In this document: piece after piece, positions 5,824-12,756 of the stretch
Layout: the number at the start of each line of letters is the position of its first letter
How positions within the stretch are numbered: the stretch's first letter is position 1
NCBI GenBank assembly: GCA_937925755.1
Contig: CALAMX010000192.1
Span: 1-15,260, forward strand
Direction of reading: 5' to 3'
DNA length: 15,260 nt
Origin: an uncultured Burkholderiales bacterium
GTDB taxonomy: Bacteria > Pseudomonadota > Gammaproteobacteria > Burkholderiales > Thiobacillaceae
Program-made: the position numbers and the translations under genes
The notes under the pieces: generated by a model
What the model was told of the DNA's origin: nothing
Database searches by the model: none
What the model saw: only the letters and a program-made list of their open reading frames with translations

Positions 5824-8502
5824 ATGAGCCAGCATTACCTGTACCCGCTGTTCAACCCCGCCTCCGTGGCCGTCTTCGGCGCTAGCGAACGCGAAGATTC
5901 GGTCGCCGGGGTGATCTACCGCAACCTGAAAAAGGCGGGTTATGGCGGGCGTGTCTACCCCGTCAATCCCAAGCACGAGACCCTCTACGGTGAGAAGTGC
6001 TACGCCGGGGCGGGGGAACTGCCGGAGACACCAGACCTGGCCATCATCGCCACACCCGCGCCCAGCGTGCCGGGGATCATGGAGGCCTGCGGCAAGCGCG
6101 GCATCCGTTACGCCGTGGTGCTCTCTGCCGGTTTCCGCGAGGTGGGGCCCGAAGGGGTGGCCCTGGAAGAAAAACTGCTCGCCATCGCCCATCGCTACGG
6201 CATCCGCTTCATTGGCCCCAACTGCCTCGGCATCCAGCGTCCTTCCCTCGGGCTGAACGCTACCTTTGCGCTGGACAACGGGTTACTGGGCAACCTCGCC
6301 CTGGTCTCGCAGTCGGGCGCGTTGTGCACCGCCATGCTCGACTGGGCGGCGTCCAACGGCATCGGCTTTTCCTCGGTCGTTTCCACGGGGGCCTCGGCCG
6401 ATCTCGATTTCGGTGAGATCCTCGATTACCTGGCCTACGACTCGGCCACCCGCGGTATCCTGATGTACATCGAGGGGATCCGTGATGCCCGCCGCTTCAT
6501 GAGCGCCCTACGGGCGGTGGCTCGGCTCAAGCCGGTAGTGCTGATCAAGGTCGGCCGACATGCGGCCGGGCTCAAGGCGGTGCAGTCGCACACCGGCGCC
6601 CTGGTGGGCTCGGATGCGGTCTTCGACGCCCTGGTCCGCCGTGCCGGTGTGGTGCGGGTGGACACCATCCTGCAGCTTTTCGCCTCGGCCAAGGCCTTGG
6701 CCTCGCGCCTGCGGCCGGCCGGCAACCGGCTGGCCATCGTAACCAACGGTGGCGGTCCCGGCGTGATGGCGACCGACCGGGCGGTCGACCTTGGCGTGCG
6801 CCTCGCCGAGCTCTCCCCCCAGACCCTGGCGCGGCTCAACACGGCCCTGCCGCCCAACTGGTCGCATGGCAACCCGGTAGACATCATCGGCGATGCCGGC
6901 GCCGATCGCTACAAGGCCGCCGTCGAGGCGTGTCTGGCTGACCGTGGGGTGGACGGAGTACTGGTGATGCTGACCCCACAGGCCATGACCAAGCCGACTG
7001 AAGCGGCGCAGGCCGTGGTGGAGGCGGCCAGGACCTCGGACAAGCCGGTGCTTGCCTGCTGGATCGGCGAGGACCAGGTCGCCGGCGGGCGCGCCGTATT
7101 CAAGCAGAACAACATCCCCTTTTTCAAACAGCCGGAGTCGGCGGTGGAGGTCTTTTCCTTCATCTCTACCTTCTACGAGAACCAGCGTCAGCTGATGCAG
7201 ACGCCCAGTCCGCTCTCCCAGCAGAAGGAGCCCGATGTGGAGGGGGCGCGCCTGATCGTCGAGAGCGCGCTGGCGCAGGGGCGCCACACGCTGACCGAGG
7301 TGGAGGCCAAATCCCTGCTGTCAGCCTTCCACATCCCGGTGGCACAGACGCTGATCGCCCGCAGCCCCACCGAGGCCATGCTCATGGCCCAGCAGCTAGG
7401 CTTCCCGGTGGTGATGAAGATCAACTCCCCGGACATCACCCACAAGTCTGACGTGGGCGGTGTACGCCTCGGTCTGTCCAGCGGCCAGGCGGTGCGTGCT
7501 ACCTATCTGGAGATGCAGGCCGAGGTGCACAAGCGACGGCCCGATGCGGTGCTCGACGGGGTGGTCATCGAGCCCATGGTCAATCGGCCCAATGCGCGCG
7601 AGGTCCTAGTCGGTGTGGTGAGCGATCCCGTTCTTGGTCCGGTGATCGCCTTCGGTGCCGGTGGGGTCGACGTGGAGGCTCTGGAGGATCGCGCCGTGGC
7701 GTTACCGCCCCTGAACCGCTATCTGGTGCGCGACCTCATTCAGCGCACCCGTATCGCTCGTCTTTTGGGTGAATTCCGCAACCGACCCGCTGCCAACGTG
7801 GAGGCACTGGAGGCAATCCTGCTGCGGGTGTCGGAGATGGTCTGCGAGCTGCCCTGGATCGTCGAGATGGATATCAACCCCATGCTGGTGGACGAGCATG
7901 GCGCCATGGCAGCCGACGCCCGCATCACCATCGCGCCGCGCCCGCCCAGTGCCGACCGGTATGGGCACATGGCCATCCATCCCTATCCCTCGCATCTGGT
8001 CACGCACTGGCAGCTGCCCAACGGCGCCAATGTGGTGATCCGGCCAATCCGGCCAGAGGATGCGGAGATGACACAGGCGTTCGTGCGTGGGCTGTCCGAG
8101 GAAACCAAGTACTTCCGCTTCATGGACGCCGTGCGTGAGCTGCCGCCACAGATGCTGGTTCGGCTCACCCAGATCGACTACGACCGTGAGATGGCCCTGC
8201 TGGCGGTGACCGAGCAGGATGGCCGTGAGGTGGAGCTGGGGGTGGCCCGCTACGCCACCAACCCCGATCGTACGTCCTGCGAATTCGCCGTGGTGGTGGA
8301 CGACCGCTGGCAGCACCAAGGCATCGGCCACAAGCTGATGGACGTGTTGATGGACGTGGCGCGCGCCAAAGGCATTCGCACCATGGAGGGCGAGGTGCTC
8401 AAGAGCAACCGCAACATGCTCAAGCTCTGCGCAAGCCTAGGCTTTCGCATCGAACCACACCCAGAGGACGATGTCATCAAGCGGGTCGTGCGCGAGCTCT
8501 GA
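5824..8502 (+). CDS. Acyl-CoA synthetase (ADP-forming)-like / GNAT fusion, protein lysine acyltransferase Pat/PatZ family
   Basis: This 892-residue protein has the Pat/PatZ layout: CoA-binding domain (about 8-100), succinyl-CoA-ligase-like and flavodoxin-like domains (about 145-460), ATP-grasp (about 480-700) and a C-terminal GNAT domain (about 737-892). Pat enzymes acetylate acetyl-CoA synthetase and other proteins on lysine. The GNAT part keeps the presumed general base Glu820 (CEFAV) and the acetyl-CoA loop Gln830-x-x-Gly833-Ile-Gly835. The synthetase part keeps QSHTGALVGSD with His256, the phospho-histidine site of active ADP-forming synthetases, and HKSD with His540 in ATP-grasp. As I recall them, enterobacterial Pat proteins have lost the first motif. 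The ATG at 5824 is chosen because MSQHYLYPLFNPASVAVFGAS is the family N-terminus; an ATG at 5611 would translate the MITE. Only 34 bp separate element and start, so its promoter is inside, or was displaced by, the element. Acyl-CoA synthesis, lysine acylation, or both remain possible. Confidence 0.93.
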   Translation: MSQHYLYPLFNPASVAVFGASEREDSVAGVIYRNLKKAGYGGRVYPVNPKHETLYGEKCYAGAGELPETPDLAIIATPAPSVPGIMEACGKRGIRYAVVLSAGFREVGPEGVALEEKLLAIAHRYGIRFIGPNCLGIQRPSLGLNATFALDNGLLGNLALVSQSGALCTAMLDWAASNGIGFSSVVSTGASADLDFGEILDYLAYDSATRGILMYIEGIRDARRFMSALRAVARLKPVVLIKVGRHAAGLKAVQSHTGALVGSDAVFDALVRRAGVVRVDTILQLFASAKALASRLRPAGNRLAIVTNGGGPGVMATDRAVDLGVRLAELSPQTLARLNTALPPNWSHGNPVDIIGDAGADRYKAAVEACLADRGVDGVLVMLTPQAMTKPTEAAQAVVEAARTSDKPVLACWIGEDQVAGGRAVFKQNNIPFFKQPESAVEVFSFISTFYENQRQLMQTPSPLSQQKEPDVEGARLIVESALAQGRHTLTEVEAKSLLSAFHIPVAQTLIARSPTEAMLMAQQLGFPVVMKINSPDITHKSDVGGVRLGLSSGQAVRATYLEMQAEVHKRRPDAVLDGVVIEPMVNRPNAREVLVGVVSDPVLGPVIAFGAGGVDVEALEDRAVALPPLNRYLVRDLIQRTRIARLLGEFRNRPAANVEALEAILLRVSEMVCELPWIVEMDINPMLVDEHGAMAADARITIAPRPPSADRYGHMAIHPYPSHLVTHWQLPNGANVVIRPIRPEDAEMTQAFVRGLSEETKYFRFMDAVRELPPQMLVRLTQIDYDREMALLAVTEQDGREVELGVARYATNPDRTSCEFAVVVDDRWQHQGIGHKLMDVLMDVARAKGIRTMEGEVLKSNRNMLKLCASLGFRIEPHPEDDVIKRVVREL

Positions 8503-8534
8503 GGCCGCAGCTGTTTGCAGTCCCGGTTTTGCCT

Positions 8535-9086
8535 TCAGGCGCGCCTCGGCCCTCGCCAGGTCGGCTCCGGCCGACCTGCGGCTTGGTTGAGCGCGCGGGC
8601 GAGGACGAAGAGCAGGTCGGACAGGCGGTTCAGATACTGCCGCAGATAGGGTGAGAGGGGAGCCTCTGTCCCGAGGCGGGTGAGCCGGCGCTCGGCGCGC
8701 CGGCACACACTGCGGCAGACGTGGGCCAGGGCGGCGGTACGGGTGCCGCCGGGTAGGACGAACTCCTTGAGGGGGGGGAGACTCGCGTTCAACCGGGTGA
8801 TGGCCTCCTCTAACCTCTGGACGTGCGGCTCTCCGACCTGTGGGTGGTCGGGCAAGGCGAGCTCGCCGCCCAGGTCGAACAGGTCGTTTTGGATCTCGGT
8901 GAGTAGGACGCGCAGGGCGTCGTCGAGGTCTTCCGTGAGCAGCAGGCCCAACAGGCTGTTGAGCTCATCGACCTCCCCCAGGGCCTCGATGCGCGCGTCG
9001 TGTTTCGGCACCCGCCGACCATCGGCCAGGCCAGTGCTGCCGTCGTCGCCGGTACGGGTGACGATGCGGCTCAGACGATGACCCAT
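8535..9086 (-). CDS. ATP:cob(I)alamin adenosyltransferase, PduO/MMAB type
   Basis: This enzyme transfers the adenosyl group of ATP to cob(I)alamin, making adenosylcobalamin. From the ATG at 9086 it has 183 residues, usual for a single-domain PduO-type enzyme. Family motifs are in order: TRTGDDGSTGL (10-20, ATP binding), EALGEVDELNSLLG (34-47), FVLPGGTRTAALAH with following CRRAERRL (109-135), and YLNRLSDLLFVLAR (151-164), with a C-terminal Trp177. A TTG at 9119 could add 11 residues, but the extension is not family-like, and GAG lies just before the 9086 ATG. The stop is 33 bp from the convergent acyltransferase stop. Downstream use of adenosylcobalamin is not visible here. The proximity of queG, a cobalamin-dependent enzyme, does not imply a link, because QueG does not need the adenosyl form. 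Confidence 0.92.
   Translation of the reverse strand: MGHRLSRIVTRTGDDGSTGLADGRRVPKHDARIEALGEVDELNSLLGLLLTEDLDDALRVLLTEIQNDLFDLGGELALPDHPQVGEPHVQRLEEAITRLNASLPPLKEFVLPGGTRTAALAHVCRSVCRRAERRLTRLGTEAPLSPYLRQYLNRLSDLLFVLARALNQAAGRPEPTWRGPRRA
8557..8578 (+). other. Perfect 9-bp stem-loop with UNCG-type tetraloop near the pat-like gene 3' end
   Basis: CAGGTCGGC (8557-8565) and GCCGACCTG (8570-8578) pair perfectly around TCCG. In plus-strand RNA the closing C and loop make C(UCCG)G, a UNCG tetraloop, among the most stable known. It lies 54 nt after the acyltransferase stop and inside the last codons of the convergent cobalamin adenosyltransferase gene. No T-run follows on either strand, so it is not a classic intrinsic terminator. 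A 3'-end protecting or pausing hairpin is inference. Confidence 0.4.
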
Positions 9087-9200
9087 GTCGATCTCAGAAC
9101 CATGTGGCTCGCCCTCCAACGAGAACTGCCCCGATGTAAACAGCGCGTAGCATCTTAGCCCAAGACAGAAGACCGCGGGCTGAGGCCTTAAGCCCCAGGC
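9087..9200. other. 114-bp gap between the DUF1841 and adenosyltransferase genes
   Basis: No gene is seen. A weak hairpin, GGGCT and AGCCC around 9176-9194, lies just after the DUF1841 stop when read on the minus strand, without a T-run. The adenosyltransferase gene probably has its own promoter here, since this is the only sizeable gap in the minus-strand block, but I find no hexamer pair good enough to name. Confidence 0.3.
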
Positions 9201-9632
9201 TCAACCCCGTGCCTTGCGTTTGACACAGGCCAAATAGGCGGTCGCGTCGGGCGCCTGGCCTGAGCGCTGGGCGTACCAGATGGTCTCGGCCAGGCACTCC
9301 ATCAGCACGTGTTGCGCCGCGTGTTCGTCGTCCAGTCGCGCGCACAGGGCTTGATGCAGGCTGCGGATGCCGCGCGGCTGGTCGATCGATAGTTGCTCGG
9401 CGATGGCCAGGTGCAGGCCCAGGTGCAGGAAGGGGTTGGTCTCGCCGAGCTCAGGCGGCCACTCGCGCGCGAGACTGGCCTCTGCGTCCTCCAGCAGGGC
9501 GTGATACTCGGGGTGTTGCAGGATCAGCTCGGCAGCGAGGGCCTGGAGTGGTTCCAGCGGCTCGCCAACACGGTATCTGCGCCACGCCTCGACGTAGAAG
9601 CGCCTTGCTTGCTCGCGACTAGGTTGGAACAT
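9201..9632 (-). CDS. DUF1841 family protein of unknown function
   Basis: This 143-residue cytoplasmic protein has no signal or membrane segment. The N-terminus MFQPSREQARRFYVEAWRRY, the HPEYH motif (about 40-44) and NPFLHLGLHLAIAEQLSIDQ (about 66-85) are, from memory, the pattern of DUF1841. Later come further histidines and ECLAETIWYAQR. Several conserved His and Glu residues could bind metal, but no function is known and I do not propose one. A longer frame upstream to 9707 exists but lies entirely within the FIST gene; the ATG at 9632 matches the family start. Its first 14 bp overlap the end of the FIST gene, so it should be the last gene of the rnf-nth train. Confidence 0.85.
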   Translation of the reverse strand: MFQPSREQARRFYVEAWRRYRVGEPLEPLQALAAELILQHPEYHALLEDAEASLAREWPPELGETNPFLHLGLHLAIAEQLSIDQPRGIRSLHQALCARLDDEHAAQHVLMECLAETIWYAQRSGQAPDATAYLACVKRKARG

Positions 9633-10707
9633 GGGGATAGAAGAGCGCCAAGACCGTGCTGTGTTGTAACAGACGATTGGCGCCGTCGAGGTGGGCGATC
9701 TCGCCATTGCCGTAGAATCCGATCAGCGGCGTCTCAGGAAAGCGACGGGTGAATTGCACGATGTCCCTGTCTTCACCGTTGTAGAAGGCGGGGCCGCGCC
9801 CCATGCAGGGAAACATGAGGGCGAACTGCGGCTCGTCAAGCCGGTCGCGGCTCAGGCGGTCGATGAGGCTGCGCATCTCGTACTCGGCCGCCTGCGGCTG
9901 GCGCAAGGCCCAGAATACGTGGCTGCCGTGCGCGACCTCGCCGGCGACCGTCACCGCGCCGGTGTTGGGGTTGGCGGCGAGCACGGGCAGCAGGTGATAG
10001 CGTCCCTCCTCAATGGCCTGATCCAGGCGCCCGTAGGTCACGCCGAGCATGAGCAGGTGCAAGGGGATGCGCTCGGGACTACGGGTACCCAGCGGTAGCG
10101 CGCGTACTAGGTCGGACAGGGCGGGCTGGCCGGCGATGCCGAGGAGGTCGTGCGCGCGCACAGCAGTGAGCAGGGTGGGGGGCGAGAGCAGCCGCACCCC
10201 GTGCGCCACCCCGATGCGTGCCTGGCCACCGGTGAGCGTGAGCTCACAGCGTCCCTGGGGTTGGATGCGGCCCATGTGCCAGACGCTGTAGGGGCCCTGG
10301 CCGGTGACGTCGCCGGCGACGCCGCCGTAGCGTTCACCACCGCCGGCGAGCCAGTTCCAGTCGAGCGCGTTCGGCGCCGCCAGGGTCAGCACCGGCTCTC
10401 CGGGGCACGTCGCCTGCAAGCGGTAGGGCTCGCCCAGGACCAAGGCCGCCGCAGCGGGGGTGTCGAGCACCCATTCGTCTTCGGTGAACAGGCCGGAGGC
10501 GGTGCAGCCGGCGATCTGCAGGCAGTTGGCTACGCGCGCGGCTGCCCTGAGCGCAGGGGTGGGGTCGCGCGCGAAATCCGCGCTGAGATAAAGCAACACG
10601 GCGTGCGGATGGGCGATGCCCGCCTTGTCCAGAGCGATGCGCACTGCATCCGCGGCCAGTTCGGGCGTGGCGACCGGGGCCTTGGTGAGGGCGGTGGCGG
10701 CGCTCAT
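9619..10707 (-). CDS. FIST-domain protein (FIST_N plus FIST_C)
   Basis: FIST is a sensory/ligand-binding domain found alone and in signalling proteins; small-molecule binding has been proposed but the physiological role is unclear (family knowledge). From the ATG at 10707 the protein has 362 residues. The FIST_N part (about 20-220) has VLLYLSADF, the segment around IAGCTASGLFTEDEW, and VAHGVRLLSPP. The FIST_C part (about 225-350) has FPCMGRGPAFYNGEDRD and the closing LIGFYGNGEIAHL, which are characteristic. There is no signal peptide or membrane helix, so it should be cytosolic and stand-alone. The start overlaps the nth stop as ATGA, which supports the 10707 ATG over a longer frame beginning at 10776. 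The end overlaps the DUF1841 start by 14 bp. Confidence 0.87.
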   Translation of the reverse strand: MSAATALTKAPVATPELAADAVRIALDKAGIAHPHAVLLYLSADFARDPTPALRAAARVANCLQIAGCTASGLFTEDEWVLDTPAAAALVLGEPYRLQATCPGEPVLTLAAPNALDWNWLAGGGERYGGVAGDVTGQGPYSVWHMGRIQPQGRCELTLTGGQARIGVAHGVRLLSPPTLLTAVRAHDLLGIAGQPALSDLVRALPLGTRSPERIPLHLLMLGVTYGRLDQAIEEGRYHLLPVLAANPNTGAVTVAGEVAHGSHVFWALRQPQAAEYEMRSLIDRLSRDRLDEPQFALMFPCMGRGPAFYNGEDRDIVQFTRRFPETPLIGFYGNGEIAHLDGANRLLQHSTVLALFYPHVPT

Positions 10708-11387
10708 TCGGGGTGAGGGCTGAAGGGTGAGGCGGGATGGGTGTTGACCGACCCCATGCTGGGTTTTTCCTCCCACTCACACAGGTCGTTGATCGGGCAA
10801 TTGGCGCAGTCCGGTTTGCGGGCCTTGCATACGTAGCGACCGTGCAGGATCAGCCAGTGGTGTGCATCCTGCCGGAATTCGGCGGGGGTGTTGCGGGTCA
10901 GTGCCCGTTCGACGGCCAGGGCCGTCTTGCCGCGTGCCAGACCCGTGCGGTTGGCCACCCGGAAGATGTGCGTGTCCACGGCGATGGTGGGCTGGCCGAA
11001 GGCGGTGTTGAGGACGACGTTGGCGGTCTTGCGACCCACACCGGGCAGTGCTTCCAGCGCCTCCCGGTCGGCCGGTACCTGGCCGCCGTACTTGTCCAGC
11101 AGCACGCGCGACAGGGCGATGATGTGGCGGGCCTTGGACTGATACAGACCGATGCGGCGGATGTGGGCCTTCAAGCCTTCCTCGCCCAGGGCCAGCATCG
11201 TCTCGGGTGTGCCCGCCACACGGAAGAGCGTCTCCGTGGCCTGGTTGACGCTCTTGTCCGTGGCCTGGGCGGAGAGCACCACCGCCACCAGCAGCTGGTA
11301 GGGCGTGGCGTATTGCAACTCGGTGGTAGGGTGGGGATTGGCCGCCCTCAGACGTTCGAAGATGGCACGGCGCTTGGCGGCATTCAT
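10704..11387 (-). CDS. nth: Endonuclease III, DNA glycosylase/AP lyase
   Basis: Endonuclease III removes oxidised pyrimidines from DNA and cleaves the abasic site in base-excision repair. The protein has 227 residues. The helix-hairpin-helix LPGVGRKTANVVLNTAFG holds catalytic Lys120, and VDTH holds catalytic Asp138, the same numbers as in E. coli. The [4Fe-4S] cluster ligands are Cys187, Cys194, Cys197 and Cys203 with the standard C-x6-C-x2-C-x5-C spacing. About 16 residues beyond the usual end (SMGSVNTHPASPFSPHPE) are low-complexity and lead into the FIST start; they may result from loss of an earlier stop. The gene follows rnfE by 47 bp, as in the E. coli rsx-nth operon. A link between Rnf and the cluster of Nth is speculation. 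Confidence 0.96.
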   Translation of the reverse strand: MNAAKRRAIFERLRAANPHPTTELQYATPYQLLVAVVLSAQATDKSVNQATETLFRVAGTPETMLALGEEGLKAHIRRIGLYQSKARHIIALSRVLLDKYGGQVPADREALEALPGVGRKTANVVLNTAFGQPTIAVDTHIFRVANRTGLARGKTALAVERALTRNTPAEFRQDAHHWLILHGRYVCKARKPDCANCPINDLCEWEEKPSMGSVNTHPASPFSPHPE

Positions 11388-11434
11388 GCGGGCAGGGGAA
11401 CGATCCGCTCGCTGGCGTAGCTTGCCTGCATGCC

Positions 11435-12106
11435 CTAAAGCGCCGGTACGGGCTGCACCCGGCGTGCCTGCCGCATGGCCTCGATGCCGTTCTTGAGGGC
11501 GATGAGCAGCCCCAGGCCGATGAAGGCACCGGGCGGCAGGATGGCGAGTAGGAAGCCCTGATAGTCTGGCAGCACGGTCACGACCCAGTCGCGGGCAGCC
11601 GGTCCCAGTGCCAGGTCGAGGCCGGAGAACAAGGTTCCCTTGCCGCCGACCTCGCGCAGCGCGCCCAACACGACCAGCACCAGGGTGAGCCCCAGACCCA
11701 TCATCACTGCGTCGAGCACGGAGCTGAAAGTGGAGCGTTTGGAGGCAAAGGTCTCTACCCGTGCCAGCACGATACAGTTGGTGGTGATCAGCGGGATGAA
11801 CACGCCCAGCACCAGGTAGAGGGGGTGCACATAGGCGTTCATCAGCAAGTCCACCACCGTGACCGCGGCGGCAATGATCAGCACGAAGGTGGGGATGCGG
11901 ATCTCGTGCGGGATGAAGTTGCGCAGCAGCGAGACCGAGACGCTCGCCACAGTCATGACCAGGGTGGTGGCGAGCCCCAGCGAGAGGCTATTGACCACGC
12001 TGTTGCTGATGGCCAGCAGGGGGCAGAGCCCCAGGAGCTGCACTAGGCCGGGGTTCTGTTTCCACAAACCGTTGACGATGATGTCGCGTGCTTCACGGGA
12101 GATCAT
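11435..12106 (-). CDS. rnfE: Rnf/Rsx electron transport complex subunit E
   Basis: RnfE is a six-helix inner-membrane subunit of the ferredoxin:NAD+ oxidoreductase (or SoxR-reducing) complex. The 223-residue product starts MISREARDIIVNGLWKQNPG and continues with the conserved LLGLCPLLAISNS. Cys28 (in GLCPLL) and Cys111 (in TTNCIVLAR) sit where the homologous NqrD/RnfE subunits provide half of an intramembrane [2Fe-2S] site shared with RnfA/NqrE (known from structures of relatives). The ATG at 12106 overlaps the rnfG stop as ATGA. A longer frame to 12271 lies inside rnfG and is rejected. The C-terminal tail after the last helix is basic. nth follows 47 bp downstream. Confidence 0.95.
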   Translation of the reverse strand: MISREARDIIVNGLWKQNPGLVQLLGLCPLLAISNSVVNSLSLGLATTLVMTVASVSVSLLRNFIPHEIRIPTFVLIIAAAVTVVDLLMNAYVHPLYLVLGVFIPLITTNCIVLARVETFASKRSTFSSVLDAVMMGLGLTLVLVVLGALREVGGKGTLFSGLDLALGPAARDWVVTVLPDYQGFLLAILPPGAFIGLGLLIALKNGIEAMRQARRVQPVPAL

Positions 12107-12756
12107 GGACGTGACCTCTGTTGAGATGGAGACGGGGTCAGAGTCAGGAGTTCCGCACGGTGCGCCTCGAAGTACTGTAACGTCTGGTGCACGGCCTTGA
12201 CCACGGCGCGCGGGGTGATGGTAGCCCCGGCCATGGAGTCGAACACGCCACCGTCCTTGCGCACTTTCCACAGCGCGCTGGGGGGATCGCCCAGGGCGCG
12301 CCCCTCGAACGTCCGGATCCAGCGGCTCTTGCTGGCCTCGATGTAGTCGCCCAAGCCCGGGGTCTCTTTGTGCGCCGTGACCCGTACCCCAGTGATACGG
12401 CCGTCGGCGCGGATGCCCACGAGCAGGCGGATCTCACCGCTATAACCGTCGGGGGCCGTAGCCTCCAGCACCACAGCAACGGGCGTGCCGGCCTTGACGG
12501 CGACATAGTAGCGTCCCGGCTGGCGTAGCCCGAGCAGAGGGGAGGGTGGCAGGGGGCGTGCCGAGCGTACGAGATCGTTGTCGTAGCTTCCCGCTGGCAG
12601 GGTCTCGGCGATACGGGCGCGTTTTTCCGCCTCCTCGCTGGCAATGATCTGGGGACGGGTCAGCGTGAAGGTCCCCGATAGCAGGGCCGAAGCGATGATG
12701 GCGAAGACGAGCAGGGTGACCGAGGCGGTCAGGGTCTCGCGCAGGGCAGGGTTCAT
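12103..12756 (-). CDS. rnfG: Rnf/Rsx electron transport complex subunit G (covalent flavoprotein)
   Basis: RnfG is a membrane-anchored periplasmic subunit carrying covalent FMN. The 217-residue protein has one N-terminal membrane helix (about 10-32). A periplasmic FMN_bind domain follows, with AHKETPGLGDYI (128-139) and the flavinylation segment DSMAGAT, where Thr179 would be esterified. The usual pattern is D-x-x-[ST]-G-A-T; here Ala176 takes the Ser/Thr place. The ATG at 12756 is preceded by AGGAGGGG with good spacing, the clearest ribosome site of the rnf block, and it overlaps the rnfD stop as ATGA. The flavin transferase ApbE that would attach FMN is not in the window. Confidence 0.95.
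   Translation of the reverse strand: MNPALRETLTASVTLLVFAIIASALLSGTFTLTRPQIIASEEAEKRARIAETLPAGSYDNDLVRSARPLPPSPLLGLRQPGRYYVAVKAGTPVAVVLEATAPDGYSGEIRLLVGIRADGRITGVRVTAHKETPGLGDYIEASKSRWIRTFEGRALGDPPSALWKVRKDGGVFDSMAGATITPRAVVKAVHQTLQYFEAHRAELLTLTPSPSQQRSRP

Noticed and set aside
9176..9194. Possible terminator after DUF1841
   Set aside because: The stem is only about 5 bp and no T-run follows on the minus strand; too weak to call.
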